DNA from: UBA7803 sp034522075
Lineage (GTDB): Bacteria > Pseudomonadota > Gammaproteobacteria > Pseudomonadales > Azotimanducaceae
Assembly (NCBI GenBank): GCA_034522075.1
Contig: JAXHLO010000012.1
Location: 1 to 64,000, forward strand
Direction of reading: 5' to 3'
DNA: 64,000 nucleotides
This document shows positions 45,734-56,436 of this stretch, in pieces; the first letter of the stretch is position 1; each line of letters begins with the position of its first letter. A model generated the notes under the pieces. That model ran no database searches and was not told where the DNA came from. It saw nothing but the letters and a program-made list of their open reading frames with translations. The position numbers were made by a program, and so were the translations under genes.

Positions 45734-47204
45734 CCGGCGCGAAGTAGCGTTCCAGCAGTCGCGGATCATCGAAGTGCCGCCGCCCGACAAAGGCGATGGC
45801 ATGATTTCCCATTTGCCGCATGGCGCCGGGCTCCGGTACGCCCATGGGCCAGAACAGCCAGCGTTCCCGCCGTTGTGTTCCTTCGACGATGCCGTCGGGC
45901 CGGAACAGGCTGCGCCGTCCACCGTCCTGAAGCGGCAGCGAACGCAACCGGTCGTAGTCCGCCAATTCGTACGCTTCGCCCTCCCCCGCGTCCCCGCGCC
46001 GGTAGACCCGTTGTACATAGTGCGTGCCCGCCTGCAGGCGTATGGTCAGCGCCTCTGATCCGTCGGGTACCGTCTGCGGAATCACCAGGGGCTCCTCCCA
46101 GCCGCGGCGGCGTGTGTCTACCTGAACCCGGGGCGTGCTGAACGCCATGTAGTAACAGCCACAGTTGTGCATGGCGTCGTACAGCAGAGGTCGACCGTTC
46201 GGGCCCAGGGTTACCCGCCAGGTGAGACCGTCGAGATGGCCGCCTACCAGATCCAGCGGGCCCTGCCGGGGGCGGGCGGGGAACCAGATCACGTAGTTGA
46301 GCTGCAGCAGGGCGTGCTGTTGCCAGCGCGCATGCGAGATGGTGGTGTACACCACCGGCGAACCGGTTACCTCGGCAGCGGTTCCTCCGCTCAGAACGAG
46401 CCGGCCAGGCCGGTCGTCGGCGGAAGCGACGTCGATCTCCCAGTGCGGCGCGAAGGCGCGGAACAACCGCTCGAGATCGGCGCCCGTCGGGACAGGTATG
46501 CGCAGCGGATTGTCCGCGGCCCGCTGCAGAATGCCGGCAACCTCATCCGCCGACAGGAGCGGCCGCGGTGCGGGCGGCCGCAGCCGGCGCAGACTGCCGG
46601 CTACCGGCAGCGACGCCAGCGGCGTAGCGAACGTCTCGCGGATTTCGTCGTGCAGGCGACGCACGCCCAGTAGAAACGGCATGGAGGTCAATGGGTAGAG
46701 CCCCAGGACACGCTGCAGCGGTTGATAGTCGTCGGGGACCGAAGCGGTACGCAGGCGGATTCGGTTATCCGGGTCGGCCAGGTCGTGGTGCAGCAGGGTT
46801 GCCGCACAGCGTTGCAACCGGGCGGCGCTGTCAGCAAACCGGGAACCGCTGGGCAGGTTGGCCAGTTCTGCGTTGCGGGCCCGAGCATCGAGCCGCCGCA
46901 GCCGCTGTACCCAGAAATCGAAGGACGCTGCATCTCCGGCCGCCGGGACGCTGTCAGCCAGAAACCGATTGATCCGCAGATAGGGAAAGCGGGCGATTCT
47001 GGCGCTCTGGGCATCGGCCACACCGGCCGCGGCAACCGCGGCATCGACCCGCTGGTAGAGGCGTGCACACTGCGCCACCGGATCCGGCCGCTGCTGGCTG
47101 GCGCTGGCGGGATGGTCCAGCGGCGCTACCCAGGCCGCGCAACCGGCCAGCAGCGCTGCGCTGCCGGCGGCTGCCAGCGCACGCGGCCGGCGGCGACTTG
47201 CCAT
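45729..47204 (-). CDS. Lipoprotein of unknown function
   Basis: I do not recognise this family. The 491-residue product has a basic N-terminus, a short hydrophobic stretch and lipobox ALLAGC, so it is probably anchored in the outer membrane. The middle is Arg/Leu-rich. A conserved-looking core lies near residues 290-370: TTISHARWQQHALLQLNYVI, WFPARPRQGPLDLVGG, and DAMHNCGCYYMAF, where His and Cys residues could bind metal. The end has SLFRPDGIVEGTQRRERW and AIAFVGRRHFDD. Upstream on the same strand are a 47-codon gene and acs. Its last codon overlaps a REP-like repeat. Confidence 0.7.
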   Translation of the reverse strand: MASRRRPRALAAAGSAALLAGCAAWVAPLDHPASASQQRPDPVAQCARLYQRVDAAVAAAGVADAQSARIARFPYLRINRFLADSVPAAGDAASFDFWVQRLRRLDARARNAELANLPSGSRFADSAARLQRCAATLLHHDLADPDNRIRLRTASVPDDYQPLQRVLGLYPLTSMPFLLGVRRLHDEIRETFATPLASLPVAGSLRRLRPPAPRPLLSADEVAGILQRAADNPLRIPVPTGADLERLFRAFAPHWEIDVASADDRPGRLVLSGGTAAEVTGSPVVYTTISHARWQQHALLQLNYVIWFPARPRQGPLDLVGGHLDGLTWRVTLGPNGRPLLYDAMHNCGCYYMAFSTPRVQVDTRRRGWEEPLVIPQTVPDGSEALTIRLQAGTHYVQRVYRRGDAGEGEAYELADYDRLRSLPLQDGGRRSLFRPDGIVEGTQRRERWLFWPMGVPEPGAMRQMGNHAIAFVGRRHFDDPRLLERYFAPE

Positions 47205-47264
47205 GATTCCAGTTCCCGCGGTTCAGAATCCTGCGGATACTGTAGTCGTCCGCGGGCCGCCGGA

Positions 47265-47408
47265 TCAATGCATCTGGGTAGGGGGCAGGTCCAACTGGGT
47301 GCGTTCCAGAGCGCTTTTCAGTGCCCAGTAGAACGCTTCGGTGTCTGCTTCCGTATCCGATTCGCCGCCGAGGTCCTCGAAATCCAGGTCCAGGTTCTGA
47401 TCATCCAT
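47265..47408 (-). CDS. Small acidic protein, 47 residues, unknown function
   Basis: Starting at ATG 47408, the product begins MDDQNLDLDFEDLGG and ends LERTQLDLPPTQMH before TGA. AAGGA precedes the ATG by about nine bases. The N-terminal half is strongly acidic; the second half could form a helix (AFYWALKSALE). Codon choice resembles the neighbours. It sits between acs and the unknown lipoprotein, all leftward. No family is recognised, and conservation was not tested. Confidence 0.5.
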   Translation of the reverse strand: MDDQNLDLDFEDLGGESDTEADTEAFYWALKSALERTQLDLPPTQMH

Positions 47409-47505
47409 GATGGCGCGTCCTTGTCACGATTAGCCGTCTGCTGATCGTAGTGGTCGTGACCGGGGATGCTGTGATGGATGCCTCGTTTGCGCAAGCTGCC
47501 GCTGA

Positions 47506-49449
<1,944 letters not shown>

Positions 49450-49474
49450 GCTGTTACTCCTGTCTTGGCCTGCG

Positions 49475-51043
49475 TCAGTTGCGCTGCAGGTGCTCGATCA
49501 GGCGCCGGGTGGCTGCATCCTGATGGGCGGCAGAGGCGCCGCCGAGCTGATCGTAGATGGGCAGCGCCAGGCGCTTGCCCAGTTCCACCCCCCACTGGTC
49601 GAAAGAGTTTATGTTCCAGATGACACCCTGGCAAAACACCTTGTGTTCGTACAGGGCCAGCAGGGCCCCCAGCGAGTAGGCGTCGAGACGGGGCAGGACG
49701 ATGCTGGTGGTGGGCTTGTCGCCGGCCACCGCCCGGTGCGGGTCGTCCGCAGTCTGGCCGGCCATCATGGCCTGACTCTGCGCCAGTCCGTTGGCCAGCA
49801 GCCAGCGCTGATGGTCGGCATAGGGGTGATCTGCGCTGGCGATCAGAATGAAGTCGGCGGTGAAGGCCCGGGTACCCTGATGCAGAAGCTGATGAAAAGC
49901 GTGCTGGCCGTTGGTGCCTTCGCTGCCCCACACCACCGGCATGCTGTGCACGCCCACCGGCGACCCGTCGTGGTGCACGCTTTTGCCGTTGCTCTCCATC
50001 TCGAGTTGCTGCAGATAGTCCGGCAGCAGCCGCAGGCGTCGGGCATAAGGCAGCACGGCATGGCTGGCCGCGCCGCAGAAGTTGTAGTTCCAGATGCCTG
50101 ACAGGGCCATGAGCACGGGGGCATTGCGGCCCAGCGGCGTGTGCCGGAAGTGCTGGTCCATGTCTCTGGCGCCGCGTAACAGTTCCATGAACTGAGCCGG
50201 TCCGGCGCACAGGGCAATAGGCAGACCCACCGCCGACCACAGTGAGAAGCGGCCCCCCACCCAGTCCCACAGGGGCAGCACCAGGGCCGGATCGATGCCG
50301 AATTCGGCGGCGGCTGCCACATTGGCCGACACGGCGAGAAAGTGCTGCTGCACGGCGGCCGGGTCAGCCGTGCGCTCGATGAACCAGCTGCGCGCCGACT
50401 GGGCATTGACCCGGGTTTCCAGGGTGGCGAACGACTTCGAGACCACCACGAACAGGGTGGTTTGTGGATTCAGCGTGCGCAGTGCCGCGTGCAGGGCAGC
50501 GCCGTCGATATTGGCGACGAAGTGAACGCGGGGGCCGCCGCCCGCCGGCTCGCCCAGGGCATCCACCACCAGCTCCGGGCCGAGATGCGATCCGCCGATG
50601 CCGATGTGCACCACGTCGGTAAACGCCCGGCCGGTGTAGCCGCGGCGATGCCCGTTTCTGATCTCGGCGGCGAGCCGGCTCAGCCGCTCGAAAACCTGGC
50701 CGATCTCGGCTGCCAGATCCGCCGGCCGTTCGGCCGGCTCCGCCCGCAGCGCGGTGTGCAGGGCCGGCCGGTCCTCCGTGGTGTTGACGTGGACACCGCT
50801 GAACAACTGCTCGATCTGGGCCGCGAGGCCCTGCTGTTGCGCCAGATCGAGCAGGGTTTCCACGGCTGCGGTATCCAGGCGCTGGCGGGTGAAATCCACC
50901 TGCATGCCGGGGGCGTCCAGGGTCAGGGCGCGGTTGCGGGCCTCGTCATCGAGCAGCGTGGCGATCGGCCGCCGGCCGAGCCGGGCGGCCGCTTCGCTGA
51001 GCGTCTGCCAGGCAGGCTGCTGTTCCGGGGCGTGACCAGACAC
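49475..51043 (-). CDS. pgi: Glucose-6-phosphate isomerase
   Basis: Pgi interconverts glucose-6-phosphate and fructose-6-phosphate. Family segments are HIGIGGSHLGPELVVDAL near residues 145-162, VVSKSFATLETR, LWDWVGGRFSLWSAVGLPI, and VVWGSEGTNGQHAFHQLLHQ with catalytic Glu and His. Length is 522. It starts at GTG 51043, which overlaps the TAG of the upstream deoxynucleoside kinase gene by one base (TAGTG). Confidence 0.95.
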   Translation of the reverse strand: MSGHAPEQQPAWQTLSEAAARLGRRPIATLLDDEARNRALTLDAPGMQVDFTRQRLDTAAVETLLDLAQQQGLAAQIEQLFSGVHVNTTEDRPALHTALRAEPAERPADLAAEIGQVFERLSRLAAEIRNGHRRGYTGRAFTDVVHIGIGGSHLGPELVVDALGEPAGGGPRVHFVANIDGAALHAALRTLNPQTTLFVVVSKSFATLETRVNAQSARSWFIERTADPAAVQQHFLAVSANVAAAAEFGIDPALVLPLWDWVGGRFSLWSAVGLPIALCAGPAQFMELLRGARDMDQHFRHTPLGRNAPVLMALSGIWNYNFCGAASHAVLPYARRLRLLPDYLQQLEMESNGKSVHHDGSPVGVHSMPVVWGSEGTNGQHAFHQLLHQGTRAFTADFILIASADHPYADHQRWLLANGLAQSQAMMAGQTADDPHRAVAGDKPTTSIVLPRLDAYSLGALLALYEHKVFCQGVIWNINSFDQWGVELGKRLALPIYDQLGGASAAHQDAATRRLIEHLQRN

Positions 51044-51744
51044 TAGAGCAGCGTCGGATTGGGATTGAAGTACTGCCGCAGCCCGTCCATGTGTGCGATC
51101 TGCTGCAGCAGGGCCTCGAAATGCGCGTCGTTGTTGGCGAAGTCGATCTCGCTGGCGTTTACCACCAGCAGCGGGGCCGTATCGTAGTAGTGGAAGAATT
51201 CGGTGTATGCCTGGTTGAGCGTTTCCAGGTAGCCGTTCTCGATGTCGCGTTCGTAGGCGATGCCGCGCTGCCGGATCCGCGACAGCAGCACATTCACCGG
51301 CGCCTGCAGATAGACCACCAGATCCGGACTGGGGGGATGAATGTCCAGGTTGTCGTAAATCTGCCGGTACAGGGCGTATTCCTGATCATCCAGGGTCATG
51401 CGCGCGAACAGGTCATCCTTCTCCAGCAGGAAGTCGGCGACCAGGCTGGGACCCACCAGGTCGTCACGCGGCAGGTCGGCAATCTGGCGTGTTCGATTGA
51501 GCAGAAAGTACAGCTGGGTGGGCAGCGCGTGGCGGCGGCCTTCACGATAGAAGCGGTCCAGGAACGGGTTGTCCGTGGAGGGCTCGAGCAGAACGGGATA
51601 GCCGAAATGTTCGGCTAGACGGCGGGCGAGCGTCGTCTTGCCCACGCCGATGGGGCCTTCCACGGTGATGAAGCGGGGCTGCTGGCCGGTGGCTGCCTGG
51701 GCTGCGGCCGTGTGCAATTGAGCCTGGGTATTCATGAAGTCCAT
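51043..51744 (-). CDS. Deoxynucleoside kinase (dNK/dCK-dGK family)
   Basis: The 233-residue product begins with a P-loop VEGPIGVGKTTLARRLAEHF near residue 28 and has the NMPK-like parts DDLVGPSLVADFLLEKDDLF and YRQIYDNLDIHPPSPDLVVYL, then RIRQRGIAYERDIENGYLE with the lid arginines. These enzymes phosphorylate deoxynucleosides in a salvage path. Start may be ATG 51744 or ATG 51735; SD is weak. Many relatives have folK and pan genes at this place between pcnB and pgi, but none are here. Confidence 0.85.
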   Translation of the reverse strand: MDFMNTQAQLHTAAAQAATGQQPRFITVEGPIGVGKTTLARRLAEHFGYPVLLEPSTDNPFLDRFYREGRRHALPTQLYFLLNRTRQIADLPRDDLVGPSLVADFLLEKDDLFARMTLDDQEYALYRQIYDNLDIHPPSPDLVVYLQAPVNVLLSRIRQRGIAYERDIENGYLETLNQAYTEFFHYYDTAPLLVVNASEIDFANNDAHFEALLQQIAHMDGLRQYFNPNPTLL

Positions 51745-51787
51745 GCAGTCAGTCCGCTCGCAATCATGTACTGCGTCCCGGCCGCGT

Positions 51788-53068
51788 TCAACCGTCACGG
51801 CGTTTGCGCCGCCGTTTGCGCCGTTTGCCGGATTTTTCGCCGCTCGGGTTCTGCTCACGCAGGGTCTGCACCATGTCTTCCTGAGCGCCGCGGTCGAGTT
51901 CCTGATAACGCGTCCACCACTCGCCCGCTTCTGCCACGCCGTCCCCGGCGCTGCCGCGCAGCACCAGAAAGTCGTAGGCAGCGCGAAAGCGTTCATGCTC
52001 GGCCAGAATGGCGATGGCGCGCGGGCGCCGCTCTTCGAGCCGATGCTGCAGACCCCAGACGTCACGGATGAACTGGGAGAAACGCCGCGGGATGGCGATG
52101 ATGAGCTGCTGTTCGGCGAGGGTTTCCCCGGCAGCAATGGCCCGCGCCTCGGCAGGTTTGTGGTTCTCAGTCAGTTCCTGGAAGCGGGCCTGAAAGTCCC
52201 GCCACATGACCACCGCGAACAGGAAGCCGGGAGTGACCGGCTTGCCTTCGGCAATCCGCAGGTCGGTATTGCGCATGGCATGGTTGATGAGCGGATCATC
52301 GGGCGGTGCGCAGGGAAACAGGGCCCAGCGCAGGCGGGTGGGCGCGAGATATTCCCAGGCGGCCAGGGACCGGCCGGAGACGAAGATCTTGCAGACCTCG
52401 TCGAACAGCCTCGCCGGCGGAATTTCCCGCAGGTTGCCGGCCATTTCCGGAATGGCGCGGACGATTTCCGGCTCCAGGGTGAAACCGAGCTTGGCATGGA
52501 AGCGCACGGCCCGCAGCAGCCGTACCGGATCTTCCCGCAGACGCCGGTCGGCATCGCCGATCAGCCGCAGGCGCTGGTGTTCCAGGTCATCCAGGCCGCC
52601 GACGAAGTCTATGATCTCCTCGCTGCGCGGCTCGTAGTACAAAGCGTTGATGGTGAAGTCACGGCGGAAGGCATCATCGTCCAGGGTTCCCCAGACGTTG
52701 TCGCGCAGGATCAGCCCGGAGTCGGCGTGCCGACGCTCGTCCTCTTCCTCCGCCTGGCGTTTGCGGAACGTCGATACCTCGATGATGTTGCGTCCGTAGC
52801 GTACGTGGGCGATGCGGAAGCGGCGGCCGATGAGACGGGCACGGCGGAATACTCTTTTGACGTCCTCAGGCGTGGCGCTGGTGGCCACGTCGAAGTCCTT
52901 GGGCTTGTGCCCCAGCAGCATGTCGCGTACGCAGCCGCCCACCAGGAAAGCCTCGAACCCGGCGTCCTCCAGGCGCTCGACGACGTCCAGGGCATTGGCG
53001 TCTACATCGGCACGATTCAAACCGTGCTCAGCTGCACTGAGATGTTGCGGCTCATTGCTGGTGGTCAT
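51788..53068 (-). CDS. pcnB: Poly(A) polymerase I
   Basis: PcnB adds 3' poly(A) tails that promote RNA decay. The nucleotidyltransferase core is FLVGGCVRDMLLGHKPKDFD (residues about 40-59) with the metal Asp pair in KDFDVATSA, then the RNA-binding helices. The C-terminal tail is Lys/Arg-rich (SGEKSGKRRKRRRKRRDG). The 426-residue length is normal. Its ATG overlaps the TGA of the upstream regulator gene as ATGA, so translation is coupled. Confidence 0.95.
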   Translation of the reverse strand: MTTSNEPQHLSAAEHGLNRADVDANALDVVERLEDAGFEAFLVGGCVRDMLLGHKPKDFDVATSATPEDVKRVFRRARLIGRRFRIAHVRYGRNIIEVSTFRKRQAEEEDERRHADSGLILRDNVWGTLDDDAFRRDFTINALYYEPRSEEIIDFVGGLDDLEHQRLRLIGDADRRLREDPVRLLRAVRFHAKLGFTLEPEIVRAIPEMAGNLREIPPARLFDEVCKIFVSGRSLAAWEYLAPTRLRWALFPCAPPDDPLINHAMRNTDLRIAEGKPVTPGFLFAVVMWRDFQARFQELTENHKPAEARAIAAGETLAEQQLIIAIPRRFSQFIRDVWGLQHRLEERRPRAIAILAEHERFRAAYDFLVLRGSAGDGVAEAGEWWTRYQELDRGAQEDMVQTLREQNPSGEKSGKRRKRRRKRRDG

Positions 53069-54423
53069 GACTGATCCCGGCGGGGTCCGCGCTGTTGAGT
53101 GCGTTTACGCGGTATGTTCAAGCGCTGGCGCCTCTCCCACAGGCTCTTGCGGCTGATACCCAGTTTTTCCGCAAGCTCCGTCTCGGTGAGCTCATCCTGG
53201 TGTGCCAGCACGAAACTGACGAAATAATCTTCCAGAGAGGTCTGATCGGCGCCGGGCGCAGGCCCCTCTCGGCGCTGGGTGCCCGGGCGCGGCTCGATGG
53301 CCAGCAGATCTGCCGCAATGACATCGCCGTCGCAGAGGATAACAGCGCGCTCTACGGCGTTTTCGAGCTCGCGGACGTTGCCCGGCCAATGATACTCGAC
53401 CATGGCACGTCTCGCTTCCTCAGTGAAGTGCAGGTTCGGCTTGCCGAGCTTCTGTCCTACCCCGGCAAGGATGTGATCCGCCAGTTTCAGGATGTCCTGG
53501 CCGCGCTCGCGCAGGGGCGGAACATCCAGCGCCACCACATTGAGGCGATAAAACAGATCCTGGCGGAACTGGCCATTGCCGATCATTTTGGCGAGATCGC
53601 GGTGTGTGGCCGTGATGACCCGGACGTCTACAGACAGCGTTTCGGTAGAGCCGAAGCGGCGCATCTCTCCGGCCTGCAGAACCCGCAGCAGCCGGGCCTG
53701 GGCTTCCAGGCCCAGCTCGCCGATCTCATCGAGGAACAGGGTGCCGCCATTGGCCGCTTCCAGCAGGCCGCTGCGGGCACTCTGGGGGTTGGCCTCGGAG
53801 GGGCTGTAGCCGAACAGTTCCGTTTCCAGCACGCGCGGGGGAATCGTCGCGCAGTTCAGGGAGATCATGGGCAGGCGGGCACGACGGCTGCCGGCATGCA
53901 GGGCGCGGGCCACCAGCTCCTTGCCGGTGCCCGATTCACCGCGGATGAGCACCGTGGAATCGGTAGCACCGACTTTCCTGATGCGGTCGTAGAGTACGAG
54001 CATGGGAGCGCTGTCGCCGACCATTGCCAGGTCATGGCTCAATGGCAGTGCGCTGCCGGGTGTGCGGTTTTCGGCGATACAGCGTTCCACTGCTGCTACC
54101 AGCTGGTCGGGCTCCAGCGGCATGGCGAGATAATCACGGGCGCCGCGTTTAATGGCGGCTACTGCGCTGGTTATGTCCGGCTGGTGGGCGATCAGTATCA
54201 CCGGCGCGCTGTGGCACAGCGACAATACGTCGATACCACAGTCGGCGCAGCGCTCGGCACTGGCCACGATGCACGGATAGGCAGCGAAATCCATGGATTC
54301 GAGCGCCCGCGGTTCGAGGCTCGCGGTGCTCGGTTCCGCCACCTGAAAACCGTTGGCCTCGAGAATGTTCCGCAAACGCGTCCGGGCGGACGCGTCAGGC
54401 TCGACGATGAGTACCTGGGTCAT
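53065..54423 (-). CDS. Degenerate NtrC-family regulator at the cbrB position
   Basis: Domain order is that of a sigma-54 activator: receiver-like (1-120), AAA+ (about 135-370: Walker A GESGTGKE, Walker B GGTLFLDEIG, arginine finger region FRQDLFYRLNV) and a C-terminal Fis-type helix-turn-helix (TETELAEKLGISRKSLWERR). Two key parts are missing. Where the phospho-Asp should be the sequence is AAYPCIVASAERC, and GAFTGA is replaced by FGYSPSEANPQSARSG. In Pseudomonas this locus holds cbrB, but cbrA is absent here. It probably binds DNA but should not activate sigma-54 in the usual way. ATG 54423 is preferred to ATG 54450. Confidence 0.85.
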   Translation of the reverse strand: MTQVLIVEPDASARTRLRNILEANGFQVAEPSTASLEPRALESMDFAAYPCIVASAERCADCGIDVLSLCHSAPVILIAHQPDITSAVAAIKRGARDYLAMPLEPDQLVAAVERCIAENRTPGSALPLSHDLAMVGDSAPMLVLYDRIRKVGATDSTVLIRGESGTGKELVARALHAGSRRARLPMISLNCATIPPRVLETELFGYSPSEANPQSARSGLLEAANGGTLFLDEIGELGLEAQARLLRVLQAGEMRRFGSTETLSVDVRVITATHRDLAKMIGNGQFRQDLFYRLNVVALDVPPLRERGQDILKLADHILAGVGQKLGKPNLHFTEEARRAMVEYHWPGNVRELENAVERAVILCDGDVIAADLLAIEPRPGTQRREGPAPGADQTSLEDYFVSFVLAHQDELTETELAEKLGISRKSLWERRQRLNIPRKRTQQRGPRRDQS

Positions 54424-54456
54424 GGCGGCTGATAGTAGCAAAGGCGGCATGCTTAC

Positions 54457-55332
54457 TCACGATGCGGCGGCAACAACGGCGTCTTCCCGGGGTATCCGTT
54501 GAAGCTCGAAATCAGGCGCCGCCCGGGTCAGCATGGCATGCGGGTCCGCCTCGTCCGGCGGCGCTGTATGGCCCAGCAGGCTGAGCACGCGGGCCACGTT
54601 GTCTGCCGGACGCGACAAGTCCAGCGCGGCGGCACGGGTGCTTTTGGAAAGCTTCTGGCCGTGCGCGTTCAGCAGTACGCGGATATGGCCATAGCGCGGT
54701 ATCGACAAGCCGAGCTGACGCATGAGGTATATCTGTCTGGGCGTGCTGTCCAGCAGATCCCGTCCGCGGATCACCCGGGTAATGGCTGGGTCGCCGTCAT
54801 CCACGGCGGTAGCGAGCTGGTACGCGGTCAGGCCGTCACGGCGGCGGACGACGAAATCCCCTGTGTCCCGGGCCAGGACAACGCGCTGTGGCCCGAGCAG
54901 CAGATCGTCGAACTCAACGGTGGCCTCGCCGACGCGCACCCGTATGGCACAGTCCGGGCGCGGCGAGCGGTGCTCACGACAGGTGCCGGGGTAGATGGCG
55001 GCGTCGCGCAGGTCCTTGCGGGAGCAGCGGCAATAGAACAGGTGGCCGGCCGCGGCCAGCGCATCCAGAGCTGCCGCGTAGCGCTCGCCGTGATCGCTCT
55101 GCCGGATTACCGGGCCGTCCCAGTACAGCCCATGGCACTCGAGTGCCTGCAGAATGGCCCGGTCAGCACCGGGTTCGCTGCGCGGTTCATCGAGGTCGTC
55201 CAGGCGCACCTGCCAGGCCATTCCCTGACTGCGCGCATCCAGGTAGCTGGCTGTGGCGGCCAGCAGCGAGCCCAGATGCAGGTGTCCGGTAGGCGATGGG
55301 GCGAATCGGCCGGCTCCCGCCCGGGTCACCAT
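54457..55332 (-). CDS. gluQ: Glutamyl-Q tRNA(Asp) synthetase
   Basis: GluQRS attaches glutamate to queuosine in tRNA-Asp. The 291-residue protein is a GluRS catalytic core without an anticodon domain: HIGH-type FAPSPTGHLHLGS near residue 9, KMSKS-type GQKLSKSTR near 232, and a zinc site with CRCSRKD and later CREH. ATG 55332 lies one base after dksA, as in dksA-gluQ of many gammaproteobacteria; the open frame upstream is within dksA. Confidence 0.93.
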   Translation of the reverse strand: MVTRAGAGRFAPSPTGHLHLGSLLAATASYLDARSQGMAWQVRLDDLDEPRSEPGADRAILQALECHGLYWDGPVIRQSDHGERYAAALDALAAAGHLFYCRCSRKDLRDAAIYPGTCREHRSPRPDCAIRVRVGEATVEFDDLLLGPQRVVLARDTGDFVVRRRDGLTAYQLATAVDDGDPAITRVIRGRDLLDSTPRQIYLMRQLGLSIPRYGHIRVLLNAHGQKLSKSTRAAALDLSRPADNVARVLSLLGHTAPPDEADPHAMLTRAAPDFELQRIPREDAVVAAAS

Positions 55333-55333
55333 A

Positions 55334-56305
55334 CTAGCCGTGCAGTTGACGCTCTTTGATCTCGTCCAGTGACTTGCAGTCCACGCACTGGGTGGCCGTG
55401 GGCCGGGCTTCCAGGCGGCGCAGGCCGATTTCCACGCCGCAGGTGTCACAGAAGCCGAAGTCATCCTGATCGAGCCGGTCGATGGTCTGGTCGATCTTGC
55501 GGATCAGCTTGCGCTCCCGGTCCCGGGTGCGAAGCTCGATGCTGAACTCTTCTTCCTGGGTGGCGCGGTCTGCCGGATCGGGAAAGTTGGCGGCCTCGTC
55601 ACGCATGTGATGAACGGTACGGTCCACCTCTTCCATCAGATCCTGGCGCCATTTCAGCAGAATCGAGCGGAAATGCGCCAGTTGCTGGTCGCTCATGTAC
55701 GGTTCGCTTTTGGCGGGCACGTACGGTGTGAAGTTCTTGAAGGGCGAATCGAGCGGTGCGCCCGCGGGTTTGGCCGGTGTTGCTGATGCAGCTCTGGACC
55801 TGGTTTTCATAGATTTTTGTTCGGAATCTCTCGACTGCTTTGCTGGGGACTGCTTCCGGGTAGAGGTTCTGGCTGCCTTTCTGGTCGCAGGAGCTTTTTT
55901 GCTGGTTGCTGATGATTTACTTGCGGCCTTTGCCGAGGCTTTACCGGCGGTTGCGGCTTTCGCTTTGGACCGGGCAGGCGTCTTGCTCCGGGCCTTGGCT
56001 TGTGCGGCTGCCTTGCCGGCCGCTTTGGTGCTGGGCGCGGTTTTGCTCTTGGGTCGGGCTTTGGCCTTTGGCTTGGCCGCTGTCTTGTTCCTGGCGGCGG
56101 CTTTCGCCGTCGCTTTGGCTTTGCTCGCCGACTTGGCGGCGGGCCCTTGTTTCTTTGGCGACTGTTTCTTTGCCGGTTGCTTCTTCGCCGGCTGTTTCTT
56201 CGCCGACTGCTTCTTCACGGAGCCGGCCGATGCTTTGGCAGCGCCTTTCGCGGCTGCTTTTGTCTTAGCTTTGGAGGGAGTCTTCGCGCCTTTTTTTGCC
56301 GCCAT
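55334..56305 (-). CDS. dksA: DksA with a long histone-H1-like Lys/Ala-rich N-terminal tail
   Basis: Residues 191-323 are a complete DksA: FKNFTPYVPAKSEPYMSDQQ, coiled coil with tip FPDPADRATQEEEFS (both key Asp present), and the zinc finger CDTC...CVDC. Before this lies an added region of about 165-190 residues made almost entirely of Lys, Ala, Ser, Thr and Pro, including five tandem KKQ[S/P][A/P/G]-type pentads at 31-55. E. coli DksA has 151 residues. The tail looks like bacterial H1-like proteins (AlgP/HctB style). ATG at codon 166 could make a normal-sized DksA, but no good SD is near it. It binds RNA polymerase and works with ppGpp. Confidence 0.9.
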   Translation of the reverse strand: MAAKKGAKTPSKAKTKAAAKGAAKASAGSVKKQSAKKQPAKKQPAKKQSPKKQGPAAKSASKAKATAKAAARNKTAAKPKAKARPKSKTAPSTKAAGKAAAQAKARSKTPARSKAKAATAGKASAKAASKSSATSKKAPATRKAARTSTRKQSPAKQSRDSEQKSMKTRSRAASATPAKPAGAPLDSPFKNFTPYVPAKSEPYMSDQQLAHFRSILLKWRQDLMEEVDRTVHHMRDEAANFPDPADRATQEEEFSIELRTRDRERKLIRKIDQTIDRLDQDDFGFCDTCGVEIGLRRLEARPTATQCVDCKSLDEIKERQLHG

Positions 56306-56436
56306 GTTCTGTCTCTGGTTCCTGACTTTCCGGTCCTGGCCGAGAACGTCCGACGCCGGGAAATAGAAGGGCGCGTAAGCTACCAGAACCCTCTGACGTT
56401 GACCATATAATGTGATGAAGAATTTGCGGGGTATTC

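Noticed and set aside
55334..56305. Short repeats in the dksA 5' half as a CRISPR array or microsatellite
   Set aside because: Repeats are 15 bases or so, have no spacers and keep frame, so they are protein repeats.
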